Positions 1-8,311 of a stretch of 15,177 nucleotides of DNA are shown here, in pieces. The stretch's first letter is position 1; the number at the start of each line of letters is the position of its first letter. Source of the stretch: an uncultured Paraprevotella sp. Lineage in GTDB: Bacteria > Bacteroidota > Bacteroidia > Bacteroidales > Bacteroidaceae. A model generated the notes under the pieces. That model saw nothing but the letters and a program-made list of their open reading frames with translations. It was not told where the DNA came from and searched no databases. The stretch spans positions 1-15,177 of the forward strand of contig CAAGLP010000028.1 in NCBI GenBank assembly GCA_900770805.1. The letters are read 5' to 3'. The translations under genes were made by a program, and so were the position numbers.

Positions 1-1
1 G

Positions 2-1594
2 ACCCTCCGTTTCGATGTGGACAAGGATAGGGACACTGTGCTCGTGCTTTCATATAAGGCACCCGAAGGCATTGAAGGACTGAAGTTCAAGGCTGTTGCC
101 CTTGCCCAGAAGGATAGCGATGGCGAGCAGAGGGAGATACCCGTACTGAGTTCTGTTGTCGGACTCACGGAGAGCAAGGCATTGACCTTGAAACCGGGCG
201 AGAGTCAGACGGTGGACTTGCGCACCCTCTTCCCCGACGGAGCTCAGAACAAGCGAGTGATAGTGGAGAAGGTCTCTGATCCTGTGCAGGTGGCAGTAGA
301 TGCCTTGCCCAAGGTGACGCAACCCTCACACGGAGATGTGCTTTCCTATGCCTCTGCCTACTATGCCGCATGCAAGTTGGGTATGCCAGATACCACCCTA
401 TATATAAATAAGGTATATACCATGCAGAAGGAGGATGGCAGTATGCCATGGTACGATGGCTTGGCTGGCAATGCCTATCTGACACGCGAGGTGGGTTACT
501 TGCTTGCTCGCCTGAACTCTGCCAACCCTAATGCCCAGAAGGTTATGGCTGGTATCAAGGGTTATCTGAAAGCATACCTGGAGGAGAGCATGGAAAGACG
601 TAAGGAATACAACGAGGATTGGACAGCAGGATTGTCTGATTTGCGTATCCTCTATGTTCTTGTCAAGGACGGAAAGGCTGACAAGGAGACTCTGAAACTG
701 GTGAAGAAAGTCCTCAAGCGTTTGCCCGAGAATATCAATGAAATGGATAGCGAGTACATCGCCATTGCAATGATAGTGAAGCATAGTCTGAAGGAGGCTG
801 TGCTGAAGGATGGCGTAGCTGTACTCAAGTCAAGACTGACTCACAAGGACGGCACTTATCTTGCCTATCGTGGTGGTGCATGGCCCAGCATAGACCGTCG
901 TCTGCACATCCATACACAGGTGATGGAGGCATGGCAAACGGTTTGCCCGCAGGACACCGAGACCTTGCTCGGTATGCAGGGGTGGCTCTTGAATCAGAAG
1001 AGAACCCAGGGATGGAAGACTCCCATAGATTGTATAGATGCTGTTTATGCTCTGACAGGTGGGGACTTTGATGCAAGTGTTGATGCCGAGGTGCAGAGAG
1101 ACACGTTGGACCTGTCCAAGACAAAGGAGGTAGCCATAGCCAACAACGGCAACAGCGTGATGTGGGCTGCTGTTTATGGAGAATACTCCATGCCAATGGA
1201 GAAGGTGGAAAGTTCGGGTATGGATATTGCCCTGCAACGCACTTTCAATACCGAGGAACCCAGGGTGGGAGATCGTATAAAGGAAAAGATACTGATTGAT
1301 GCCAAGCGCGATTATGAATATATAGTATTGAGTGTGCCTCGTGCCGGATGTGCCGAACCTGTTAGTAAACTATCAGGTTGCAGATGGCAGAAGGGCGTGT
1401 CATACTACATGCAGGTGCGCGACGACCGTACCGACTATTTCATCCCCTCGTTGCCTCATGGTAAGTATATCATTGAGACGGAGATGACGGTGGAACGCCT
1501 TGGAGATTATGCTACCGGAGTGCCAACGATAAAGTGCTGTTATGCCGAGGAGTTCAGAGCGCACGGAGAGAATGAAGTATTGATAGTAAAGTAA
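2..1594 (+). CDS. alpha-2-macroglobulin family protein, C-terminal part (5' end outside window)
   Basis: The frame is open from base 2 without a start, so about 530 C-terminal residues of a larger protein are present; the GTG at 17 is only the first internal start-like codon. Bacterial alpha-2-macroglobulins are large envelope proteins thought to trap or shield against proteases. The fragment has the expected late architecture: a beta-rich segment, then a long helical stretch (roughly residues 100-360) resembling the alpha-alpha toroid, with a GGAWPSIDRR segment, then a beta-rich end (YFIPSLPHGKYIIE, YAEEF) like the C-terminal domain of Bacteroidota A2M-like proteins. No CxEQ thioester motif is visible in this part. 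It lies 22 bp upstream of a lipoprotein gene on the same strand, so the two are probably co-transcribed. Family assignment rests on overall pattern rather than a decisive motif. Confidence 0.8.
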   Translation, partial: TLRFDVDKDRDTVLVLSYKAPEGIEGLKFKAVALAQKDSDGEQREIPVLSSVVGLTESKALTLKPGESQTVDLRTLFPDGAQNKRVIVEKVSDPVQVAVDALPKVTQPSHGDVLSYASAYYAACKLGMPDTTLYINKVYTMQKEDGSMPWYDGLAGNAYLTREVGYLLARLNSANPNAQKVMAGIKGYLKAYLEESMERRKEYNEDWTAGLSDLRILYVLVKDGKADKETLKLVKKVLKRLPENINEMDSEYIAIAMIVKHSLKEAVLKDGVAVLKSRLTHKDGTYLAYRGGAWPSIDRRLHIHTQVMEAWQTVCPQDTETLLGMQGWLLNQKRTQGWKTPIDCIDAVYALTGGDFDASVDAEVQRDTLDLSKTKEVAIANNGNSVMWAAVYGEYSMPMEKVESSGMDIALQRTFNTEEPRVGDRIKEKILIDAKRDYEYIVLSVPRAGCAEPVSKLSGCRWQKGVSYYMQVRDDRTDYFIPSLPHGKYIIETEMTVERLGDYATGVPTIKCCYAEEFRAHGENEVLIVK

Positions 1595-1616
1595 ATACAG
1601 AATAAAGAGGAATGCC

Positions 1617-2609
1617 ATGAAGCGTATTATGTGGATGTTGCTGGCTGTGCTGTTGTTGGCAGCATGTTCAAGTGAAGGGGAGAAGAAGAGGGTGCTTGTG
1701 ACCTCAAAGGGTATGCCCAGCGAATTACTGCTGGTAGTTGATAAGGAGGTATGGCTCAGTGATTTGCAGGACTCCATAAATGGTATAGTGAAAGCCCAGG
1801 TGCCTGGGCTGATGCAAGTGGAGGAGTTGTTTCGTGTGACGAGGATACTAAGCAAGGATTATGCCCCTACCTTTACGACTTTTCATACAAAACTTTTCGT
1901 GAAGGTGGACAAGACGTTGGACAAGCCTCTGATGGGAACCCGTCGCAACGAATATGCCAAACCTCAGTTGGAACTGGTGGTAGCCGCTCCTACGTTGGAT
2001 GAATTGCGCGAATACCTCACTCTCAATTCAGAACGGATAAAGGAAATACTTGTGGAGGCGCAGATAGAAAAGCGTGTAGAACAGCTCAGGAAGAAGTACA
2101 GCAAGAAGGTGGATGATGACCTGAAGGAAGTGCTTGGCATGTCGGTACGTGCACCGGAGAATATGAAGGCAACCAAGAAGGGCGAACGTTTTCTGTGGGG
2201 TGGTACCAATCTGCTGGAGAAGGATATGAATCTTGTTGTATATACCTATGACTGGCATGGCGAGGAACTTGTGGATACTGGTCGTTATGTTGAAATACGC
2301 GACTCTGTGATGAAGCATAATATTCCGGGTTCCAACGAAGGGCAGTGGATGCAGACAGTACGTGAGAGGGAGAACAATCATCCTTTGGTAGAATGTGCTG
2401 AACGTGAGATAAACGGGCGCAAGGTGATGGAAGCACGAGGTTTGTGGGAAATGAGAAACGGAGCCTTGGGAGGTCCCTTCGTCAGCATATCGCGTGTGGA
2501 TACTGCTGCAGGTAGAGTGATAGTAGGCGAAGGCTTTGTATATTCCCCCTCTACCGACAAGCGCGACCTTGTGCGCCAGATGGAGGCTGTACTCAGGACG
2601 TTAAGGTAG
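1617..2609 (+). CDS. DUF4837 family lipoprotein
   Basis: A 330-residue protein with a lipoprotein signal peptide: Lys/Arg at the N-terminus, a hydrophobic core, and a lipobox LAAC ending at Cys17, followed by SSEGEKK. It is therefore expected to be lipid-anchored in the envelope. The mature part resembles the Bacteroidota family DUF4837, whose function is unknown to me. It is mixed alpha/beta with a strongly charged helical segment (about residues 140-175, many Glu/Lys/Arg) and no catalytic motif I recognise. The ATG at 1617 is preceded by a purine-rich AAGAGGAA that could act as a weak ribosome site. It follows the A2M-like gene by 22 bp, suggesting one envelope operon. The gene is intact. 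Confidence 0.8.
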   Translation: MKRIMWMLLAVLLLAACSSEGEKKRVLVTSKGMPSELLLVVDKEVWLSDLQDSINGIVKAQVPGLMQVEELFRVTRILSKDYAPTFTTFHTKLFVKVDKTLDKPLMGTRRNEYAKPQLELVVAAPTLDELREYLTLNSERIKEILVEAQIEKRVEQLRKKYSKKVDDDLKEVLGMSVRAPENMKATKKGERFLWGGTNLLEKDMNLVVYTYDWHGEELVDTGRYVEIRDSVMKHNIPGSNEGQWMQTVRERENNHPLVECAEREINGRKVMEARGLWEMRNGALGGPFVSISRVDTAAGRVIVGEGFVYSPSTDKRDLVRQMEAVLRTLR

Positions 2610-2625
2610 GTTCTTGCAGAATATA

Positions 2626-2657
2626 TTTGGAAAATAAACCACTTCTTTGTATCTTTG
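2626..2657 (+). promoter_or_regulatory. Bacteroidota-type promoter for the DUF1573 gene
   Basis: TTTG at 2626-2629 and TATCTTTG at 2650-2657 match the Bacteroidota primary sigma consensus (TTTG, 19-21 bp, TAnnTTTG) exactly, with a 20-bp spacer. The -7 element ends only 8 nt before the ATG at 2666, so the transcript would have almost no leader. Confidence 0.75.
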
Positions 2658-2665
2658 CCAATGTT

Positions 2666-3736
2666 ATGATAAGAAAATTGTTATTCTTCTGCACGATATT
2701 GTTAGCTGTGCCAGCATTTGCACAGCCACGTTTTGTGCCGGATGCGGAAATAAACAAGACGGGTGAGGTTCTCTTTCAGAAACCTTATACTGTGGTCTTT
2801 GGTTTTACAAACAAGGGTTCTAAACCTCTGCATATCAAGAAGGTGGTTCCGTCTTGCGGTTGTGCCAAAGCAACTTATACCCGTGGTAATATCCCCCCAG
2901 GTGAAAGAGGCGAGATAACGGTAGAGTACGATGCAGGAATTCTGGGCACGTTCAGCAAGTATGTGGAGGTGTACACTAATGCCGGCAAGGAACCTGAGTT
3001 CCTGATGTTTCAGGGACGTGTGGTTGCGGAACTGTCGGACTATGCTACCGGATACCCCATAGATTTGGGCAATGTCAGGATGAGCACCAACTATATCGAA
3101 TTTGACAACGTCAGAAAAGGCGAGATAGTGTATGTGGATCTTAATGTGGTCAATGCGGAGCGTACGGCATATAGTCCCGAGCTCATGCATCTGCCACCAT
3201 ATCTTCATGCGGAATATATGCCTGCATCCATCCCTGGCGGAAAGACAGGAGTAGTGCGCTTGATACTGGACAGTAATCAGTTGACATCCTTGGGTCTGAA
3301 CCAGACAAGTGTGTATCTGGCCAGATATTCCGGGGACAAGATCGGAGAATCCAACGAGATTGTAGTCTCTGCGGTACTGCTTCCTTCAACAGAAACGATT
3401 GCCACCGGCGACAAGAAGCCAGACATGAAGTTGAGTGCCAATGAGGTGGTTCTGCAAAAGAGTGCCAAAAAGATGAAGGCAGAAGTGCTTGTTACCAACG
3501 AGGGTGAAGCACCGCTTACCATACATAACCTGCAGTTGTTCAATCATGCAGTTAGTGTGTCTTTATCGGACAGAGTGATCCTGCCTGGCAAGAGTGCCAA
3601 GATGAAGATTACGGTGAAGAAGAATCTGTTGGCTCGTTTCAAATCACGTCCCCGCATACTTCTGGTAAGCGATGATGCCGATGAGCCAGTTAAGATAATA
3701 AACATAACAGTAAAGGACGCAACCGATGCTTCCTGA
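2666..3736 (+). CDS. DUF1573 domain exported protein
   Basis: A 356-residue protein starting at ATG 2666, which opens a clean signal peptide (MIRKLLFFC then a hydrophobic core, with cleavage likely after AFA at residue 19). A longer frame starting at 2627 would place non-signal residues in front and would start upstream of the predicted -7 element, so I reject it. After the signal come immunoglobulin-like beta repeats of the DUF1573/ASPM-Hydin type. The hallmark VPSCGCA is at residues 61-67, followed by PPGERGEITVEYDA; a second similar repeat near the C-terminus has the LLPGKSAKMKITV-like pattern without the cysteines. Such proteins are common in Bacteroidota envelopes; their partners are not established. 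It is 56 bp downstream of the DUF4837 gene and has its own promoter. Confidence 0.85.
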   Translation: MIRKLLFFCTILLAVPAFAQPRFVPDAEINKTGEVLFQKPYTVVFGFTNKGSKPLHIKKVVPSCGCAKATYTRGNIPPGERGEITVEYDAGILGTFSKYVEVYTNAGKEPEFLMFQGRVVAELSDYATGYPIDLGNVRMSTNYIEFDNVRKGEIVYVDLNVVNAERTAYSPELMHLPPYLHAEYMPASIPGGKTGVVRLILDSNQLTSLGLNQTSVYLARYSGDKIGESNEIVVSAVLLPSTETIATGDKKPDMKLSANEVVLQKSAKKMKAEVLVTNEGEAPLTIHNLQLFNHAVSVSLSDRVILPGKSAKMKITVKKNLLARFKSRPRILLVSDDADEPVKIINITVKDATDAS

Positions 3737-3768
3737 TGTGGGAGTGTCATGCATAACGACATTACGAT

Positions 3769-4866
3769 ATGGAACATCCGGAGAATAGTGCAGAATACGC
3801 AGGATTGGTGGTGAACAAGGGCGTAGAGCAACCATCAAGTATCAATCCTTACCTGAAGCGTGGCAGATTTGTCAGGCGCAGCCTGACGGCCGGGGACTAT
3901 GTGGAGGGCATTCTGAAAGGTGACCCTTCAATCCTTGGTCAGGCCGTTACATTGGTGGAAAGCACCTTGCCGGAACACATCGCTGTGGCTCAGGAGGTTA
4001 TAGAGAAGTGCCTTCCATACAGCGGTAACAGTGTGCGTGTAGGTATCAGTGGTGTGCCAGGTGCCGGCAAGAGTACCAGCATAGACGAGTTCGGCATACA
4101 CGTGCTGAAGGAGTATGGTGGCAAGTTGGCAGTTCTGGCTATAGACCCCAGCAGTGAACGTACAAAGGGCAGTATACTGGGAGATAAAACCAGAATGGAG
4201 AAACTGTCCGTGCATCCCAAGTCTTTCATCCGCCCCAGTCCCTCGGCTGGCTCTCTTGGCGGTGTGGCACGTAAGACACGCGAAAGCATAATACTATGCG
4301 AGGCTGCCGGATATGATAAGATTTTTGTGGAAACCGTAGGTGTTGGCCAGAGCGAGACCGCTTGTCATTCCATGGTGGATTTCTTCCTGCTGATTCAATT
4401 GGCCGGTACCGGTGATGAGTTGCAGGGCATAAAGCGTGGCATTATGGAAATGGCCGATGGTATCGTTATAAACAAGTGCGATGGCAACAATGTGGAAAAG
4501 TGCCAGTTGGCGGCAGGTCATTTCCGCAATGCCTTGCACCTGTTCCCCACACCGGAGAGTGGTTGGTCGCCCGAGGTGCTGTGCTATAGTGGTTTCTATG
4601 GCTTAGGCATCAAGGAGATATGGGATATGGTATACCGCTATGTCGACTTTGTGAAGGCCAACGGGTATTTTGAGCATCGCAGGGCGGAGCAGGCGAAGTA
4701 CTGGATGTACGAAAGTATAAATGAAAGTCTGCGCAACAGTTTCTTCCAGAATCCTACCATCGAGACGATGCTACATCTGGAAGAAAAGGCAGTGTTGAAC
4801 GGAGAGAAGACCTCATTCGTTGCAGCCAAGCAACTCCTGGATACGTACTTTGCACTCCTCCATTAA
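3769..4866 (+). CDS. meaB: methylmalonyl-CoA mutase-associated GTPase MeaB
   Basis: A 365-residue G3E-family P-loop GTPase that protects and reloads the cobalamin-dependent methylmalonyl-CoA mutase, used in the succinate-propionate route of many Bacteroidales. Visible motifs are Walker A GVPGAGKST (residues 95-103), DPSSERTKGSILGDKTRM (126-143), the switch segment ETVGVGQSE (188-196) and the guanine-specificity motif NKCDG (235-239). Length fits the family. The N-terminal 30 residues are poorly conserved, so a slightly later start cannot be excluded. It is 32 bp after the DUF1573 gene. The mutase genes are not in this window. Its last 54 bp overlap the 3' end of ispH on the other strand. Confidence 0.95.
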   Translation: MEHPENSAEYAGLVVNKGVEQPSSINPYLKRGRFVRRSLTAGDYVEGILKGDPSILGQAVTLVESTLPEHIAVAQEVIEKCLPYSGNSVRVGISGVPGAGKSTSIDEFGIHVLKEYGGKLAVLAIDPSSERTKGSILGDKTRMEKLSVHPKSFIRPSPSAGSLGGVARKTRESIILCEAAGYDKIFVETVGVGQSETACHSMVDFFLLIQLAGTGDELQGIKRGIMEMADGIVINKCDGNNVEKCQLAAGHFRNALHLFPTPESGWSPEVLCYSGFYGLGIKEIWDMVYRYVDFVKANGYFEHRRAEQAKYWMYESINESLRNSFFQNPTIETMLHLEEKAVLNGEKTSFVAAKQLLDTYFALLH

Positions 4867-5685
4867 CCATTTGGGGGTGCTGGTAGCACCGCATATACCA
4901 ACGGAAGAACAATCTTGCAGCCAGTCGGGGGTAACCTCGCTGGCTGTATCTATCATATAGCTATGTGGATTTACCTCCTTGCACTGCGAGAAAAGCACGC
5001 GGCCGTTGCTGCTCTTTTTGCCGCACACGAAAAGTATGACGTCATGACGTGAGGCAAATTCGCGTATGTGTGGCATGCGGTTGGCAACCTGACGGCAGAT
5101 GGTGTCGGCATATTTGAATGTGGCATCCGGCGAAATGTGGTTCTGGATGTACTCCACGATGGTGCGGAAACCGTCCAGAGACTTTGTCGTCTGACTGTAG
5201 AGGCAGATGTCGCGGTTCATGTCCAGACGTTCTACTTCCTCGGGACTTTCTATCACGATGGCTGTGCCTTCTGTCTGACCTACTAGACCGAGGACTTCTG
5301 CATGACCGTTTTTGCCGAAGATGACAATCTGCTTCTTGTGCTCTGTGTCTGCCGTGTATTCCTTGCGGATTCGTTCCTGAAGATGCAGCACCACCGGGCA
5401 TGTGGCATCCACGATATGTATATTGTTTTCCTGAGCCTTCTTGTAAGTGGAGGGAGGCTCGCCATGGGCACGAAGCAGGACGTTGGCATCACGCAGGGTG
5501 TTGTATGCAGTGTGGTCTATGGTCTCAAGACCAAGTTGCTGGAGGCGGCTGCATTCTTTACCATTGTGCACAATGTCACCCAGGCAATAGAGCTTCTTTC
5601 CATTGCCCAGTTCCTCTTCAGCCTTTCCTATGGCTCTGGTTACTCCGAAGCAGAAACCGCTTCCTTCGTCAATTTCAATAACCAT
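4813..5685 (-). CDS. ispH: 4-hydroxy-3-methylbut-2-enyl diphosphate reductase (IspH/LytB)
   Basis: A 290-residue enzyme of the last MEP-pathway step, reducing HMBPP to IPP and DMAPP with a [4Fe-4S] cluster in the cytoplasm. All three cluster cysteines are visible: Cys12 (GFCFGV), Cys96 (DATCPVV) and Cys197 (TICRQV). Substrate-binding and catalytic positions also match: His40, His74, the GHAE motif at 127-130 (Glu130 equivalent to the catalytic Glu of the family) and SSN at 225-227. The start at 5685 lies 46 bp inside the 3' end of cmk, but the N-terminus begins close to the cluster cysteine as family members do, so the overlap looks genuine. The 3' end overlaps meaB convergently by 54 bp, which leaves no room for a separating terminator. 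Confidence 0.97.
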   Translation of the reverse strand: MVIEIDEGSGFCFGVTRAIGKAEEELGNGKKLYCLGDIVHNGKECSRLQQLGLETIDHTAYNTLRDANVLLRAHGEPPSTYKKAQENNIHIVDATCPVVLHLQERIRKEYTADTEHKKQIVIFGKNGHAEVLGLVGQTEGTAIVIESPEEVERLDMNRDICLYSQTTKSLDGFRTIVEYIQNHISPDATFKYADTICRQVANRMPHIREFASRHDVILFVCGKKSSNGRVLFSQCKEVNPHSYMIDTASEVTPDWLQDCSSVGICGATSTPKWLMEECKVRIQELLGCNE

Positions 5686-6332
5686 TCCTGTTGTTCTGCT
5701 ATAGTCATGTTGCTGTTGTCCAGAACGATAGCGTCCTCAGCCTTGGTAAGCGGAGATATTTCGCGGTGCGAGTCGATATAGTCGCGTTCCAGGACATTCT
5801 TCAGGATTTCATCGTAGTTGCACTGTTCTCCCTTGGCGGTGAGTTCGTCATATCGGCGCTGTGCGCGGATTTCCGCACTGGCAGTGACGAATACCTTCAG
5901 TTCCGCATCGGGAAAAACAACGGTACCGATGTCGCGTCCGTCCAGAATAACACCCTTCGCCTTGCCCATTTCGCGCTGTTGTGCCACCATGGCTTCGCGT
6001 ACGAAACCGAGTGTGGCTATGGGGCTGACGTGGTTGCTTACCTCGAGGGTGCGAATCTTGTCTTCCACACGGATACCGTTCAGATATGTGTCGGGACGAC
6101 CGGTTTCAGGGTTGAACTTGAAGGAGATATGTATGTCGGGCATAGCAGTCTGCAGACGGTTGGTGTCAATATTCCCCTCAGCGTCTATCATGCCGTTCTG
6201 CATGGCATAATATGTAACACTGCGGTACATGGCACCGGTATCGATGTAGACATATCCCAATTCCTTGGCAAGGTTCTTGGCCATTGTGCTTTTGCCGCAT
6301 GATGAATGGCCGTCTATGGCTATGGTTATCAT
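5640..6332 (-). CDS. cmk: (d)CMP kinase
   Basis: A 230-residue cytidylate kinase that phosphorylates CMP/dCMP using ATP in pyrimidine nucleotide metabolism. The P-loop GHSSCGKST is at residues 8-16, the CMP-binding DTGAMYR at 31-37 and the [13 protein letters not shown] signature at 131-143, followed by the Arg-rich lid region. Length is typical. Its ATG overlaps the stop of porQ by 4 bp (ATGA), and its 3' end overlaps ispH by 46 bp, so porQ, cmk and ispH are very likely one translationally coupled transcript. Confidence 0.97.
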   Translation of the reverse strand: MITIAIDGHSSCGKSTMAKNLAKELGYVYIDTGAMYRSVTYYAMQNGMIDAEGNIDTNRLQTAMPDIHISFKFNPETGRPDTYLNGIRVEDKIRTLEVSNHVSPIATLGFVREAMVAQQREMGKAKGVILDGRDIGTVVFPDAELKVFVTASAEIRAQRRYDELTAKGEQCNYDEILKNVLERDYIDSHREISPLTKAEDAIVLDNSNMTIAEQQEWLLKLTKEAVSASE

Positions 6333-7390
6333 TGTGTAATTTGATTAGTGGATTCTATAGTGTTTGATGTAGTGTTGCCACCCGTCTTTTCTTTGCTTTC
6401 TTTAGCAAAGGAGTAGGCTACGGTAAATGATAGGGTAGGGGCTCCGGTATGGTAGTTGCCATAGGCCATGCCCACCTTTATCTTCTTGATGTTGATGCCG
6501 GCACCCAAGGTGAGACCGGAGGCATGCGAACTGCCTGCAGCTTTCATCTCCTGACCTCTGCGGAAATTATATCCCAGTCCCAACCAGAATCTGCCTTGGT
6601 ATAATGTCAGGTCTGCTCCTATGTTCAGGTGGTTCAGGAAGACTTGGAAGCCGCTTATGTTCCCTCCGGCAGAATAGTAGTATTTCTTGCTCCAGTGAAA
6701 AGTGTCAAAGAATGTCAGGTGTACTCTGACGGGCAGACGGCCAAGTCCCTTGCTTATACCGAATTGGAGATCCATAGGCAGATGTTCCGCAATGTCGCCG
6801 AATGCACTTACCTGTCCGCCAAGGTTGGCTGCAACAACAGAAAAGGAGAAATCCTTGTCGCTGTTCAAGTAGTTGATGCCCAGGTCTACAGCCAGGGCAA
6901 TGCTTGAATAGCCTGCGTATGTGGAATACAGGAACTTTCCGTTTACACCACCGACCCAGCGGTCGCTGAGCAGGTAGCTGTATCCGCCAGAAAGGTTCAT
7001 GTCCAGATTCTTTGCCATGCCCATATAGTTTCCCCATTCGTCAGTCTCGGTTATATCACCGTATCCTACGAATTGGGCCATGGCGGCCCATGTGCCTCTT
7101 TCGCCCTGAGCCTGTACGTAGCTGATGCTGCCGGCCTTGCTTCCCTGCATGTATGTCAGGAAATTAAGACCAAGTGTCTTGTCGCTTACGGAACTCATCA
7201 GCGCAGGGTTCTGGAAAATCAGGGAGGCATCATCTTCTATCAGTGATATGTTCCTGCCGCCCAAAGCCATGTTATGGGCAGATGTGGGCAGGTTCAGGAA
7301 GTTGAAGATACTGCCGCTTTCCTGTGCTTTTGTGGTAGCATAGAAAAGAACTGATGTAATGATGTATGTCAGGAGGCGTCTTAAGCTCAT
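6329..7390 (-). CDS. porQ: type IX secretion system protein PorQ
   Basis: A 353-residue outer-membrane beta-barrel protein of the PorV/PorQ (FadL-like) group. It has a signal peptide (residues 1-22, ending TTKAQ) followed by [21 protein letters not shown], which is characteristic of PorQ, then [19 protein letters not shown]. The rest is alternating beta strands rich in Gly and aromatics, ending with a strand of VAYSFAKE type and a polar tail. PorQ works with PorU, PorV and PorZ in the attachment complex that processes type IX cargo at the cell surface. No other T9SS gene is in the window. It is first in the minus-strand cluster with cmk and ispH; I recall a similar porQ-cmk linkage in Porphyromonas but cannot check it here. 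Start 7390 is supported by the signal peptide and an upstream -7 element. Confidence 0.9.
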   Translation of the reverse strand: MSLRRLLTYIITSVLFYATTKAQESGSIFNFLNLPTSAHNMALGGRNISLIEDDASLIFQNPALMSSVSDKTLGLNFLTYMQGSKAGSISYVQAQGERGTWAAMAQFVGYGDITETDEWGNYMGMAKNLDMNLSGGYSYLLSDRWVGGVNGKFLYSTYAGYSSIALAVDLGINYLNSDKDFSFSVVAANLGGQVSAFGDIAEHLPMDLQFGISKGLGRLPVRVHLTFFDTFHWSKKYYYSAGGNISGFQVFLNHLNIGADLTLYQGRFWLGLGYNFRRGQEMKAAGSSHASGLTLGAGINIKKIKVGMAYGNYHTGAPTLSFTVAYSFAKESKEKTGGNTTSNTIESTNQITQ

Positions 7391-7409
7391 GATGCTTTAT
7401 TTTGAGTTT

Positions 7410-7417
7410 CAAAGATA
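7410..7417 (-). promoter_or_regulatory. porQ: -7 promoter element for porQ-cmk-ispH
   Basis: On the minus strand this reads TATCTTTG, a perfect TAnnTTTG, 19 nt upstream of the porQ ATG. A convincing -33 TTTG at 19-21 bp is not visible, so support comes from the -7 element and its position only. Confidence 0.55.
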
Positions 7418-7513
7418 ATGCAATTTATGCCAATATGGCCGTTATGTGCCCTAAAAAGTGAGATTTGTATAAAAAAAACGCTGGGCATACGTCAGTATAT
7501 GGAAAAAAAGTCC

Positions 7514-7521
7514 TACATTTG
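7514..7521 (+). promoter_or_regulatory. tonB: -7 promoter element for tonB
   Basis: TACATTTG matches TAnnTTTG and lies 38 nt upstream of the tonB ATG at 7560. The -33 position has no good TTTG. With the porQ element it forms a divergent promoter region in the 169-bp gap 7391-7559. Confidence 0.55.
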
Positions 7522-7559
7522 CCCTTGCAGTTGTGTCAAAAACGATAAACAATATAATT

Positions 7560-8276
7560 ATGGAAGCAATCAAAACAGTTAACGATGAACTCCGTGGCCA
7601 GAAATCCACAAGCCTGCTTATCGGCTATGTTGTGGTCTTGGCAGCCATGTTCGCCGCATTCGAGTACACTACTCGTGACGTTGTGGTGAAGGAAGAGGGT
7701 AAGATTTATGAGAGTGTTGTTCTGGAAGAAGACATGATTCCCATCACTCAGCAGCAGGAAATCGTAGCTCCTCCACCAGCAGCAGCTCCAAAGGTTGCAG
7801 AAATTATCAATATCGTGGATAACGAGACCGAACTTCCCGAAGAGGAGATTGAGACTTCTGAGGAGGTAAATCAGGCTATTACCACTGTTGTTGGTACTGG
7901 TGCTCCTAGTGCTGTTGCTTCAGGTCCTGTAGGTCCTATTGTGGAAGAGGTTGATGACGACCGCGTGTATGATGTGGTTGAGGAGAACGCTTCTTTCCCC
8001 GGTGGCGATGCAGAGTGTATGAAGTGGCTGCAGAGCAACATCAAGTACCCCAGCATCTGTCAGGAACAGGGTGTGCAGGGTCGTGTTATCGTGGCATTCG
8101 TTGTTAATCGTGACGGTTCTATCGTAGACGTTAAGGTTGTTCGTTCTCCAGACGAGCACTTGTCTGAAGAGGCTGTTCGCGTTGTTAAGCTGATGCCTAA
8201 GTGGAAGCCCGCACGTCAGGGTAACAAGACCGTGCGTTCTCGCTTTAACTTGCCTGTAATGTTCCGTCTGGGATAA
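7560..8276 (+). CDS. tonB: energy transducer TonB
   Basis: A 238-residue TonB. It has a short cytoplasmic N-terminus, one membrane anchor (about residues 17-35, STSLLIGYVVVLAAMFAAFE), a Pro/Ala/Glu-rich periplasmic linker (APPPAAAP near 70-77, then acidic) and a C-terminal TonB domain (about 150-238) with SFPGG, IKYPSICQEQGVQGRV and WKPARQGNK. It passes the inner-membrane proton gradient to TonB-dependent outer-membrane receptors together with ExbB and ExbD, encoded 2 kb downstream. I chose ATG 7560, preceded by an A/T-rich leader, over an in-frame GTG at 7533 that lies too close to the expected transcript start. Codon use is rich in GTT, GCT and CGT, like the exb cluster, which suggests high expression. 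Confidence 0.93.
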   Translation: MEAIKTVNDELRGQKSTSLLIGYVVVLAAMFAAFEYTTRDVVVKEEGKIYESVVLEEDMIPITQQQEIVAPPPAAAPKVAEIINIVDNETELPEEEIETSEEVNQAITTVVGTGAPSAVASGPVGPIVEEVDDDRVYDVVEENASFPGGDAECMKWLQSNIKYPSICQEQGVQGRVIVAFVVNRDGSIVDVKVVRSPDEHLSEEAVRVVKLMPKWKPARQGNKTVRSRFNLPVMFRLG

Positions 8277-8308
8277 TTTGTCCTCTCGGGTATAACGTAA
8301 TACATTTT
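8277..8308 (+). promoter_or_regulatory. possible promoter for the polyprenyl synthase gene (weak)
   Basis: TTTG at 8277-8280, a 20-bp spacer and TACATTTT at 8301-8308 match the Bacteroidota consensus except for the last G of the -7 element. It starts right after the tonB stop and ends 3 nt before the next ATG, so a transcript from it would be leaderless. Read-through from tonB is equally possible. Confidence 0.3.
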
Positions 8309-8311
8309 ATT

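Noticed and set aside
2627..2665. Longer N-terminus for the DUF1573 protein
   Set aside because: It would start inside the predicted promoter and put non-signal residues before a complete signal peptide starting at 2666.
5640..5685. The 46-bp cmk/ispH overlap as a possible start error or frameshift
   Set aside because: Both the C-terminus of Cmk and the N-terminus of IspH, including the region before Cys12, look complete, so a true overlap is simpler.
5302..6302. Long plus-strand frames opposite ispH and cmk
   Set aside because: They are shadows; the minus strand carries complete, motif-bearing enzymes.
7533..7559. GTG start giving a nine-residue longer TonB
   Set aside because: It lies about 12 nt after the -7 element with no other support; ATG 7560 gives the usual short cytoplasmic N-terminus.
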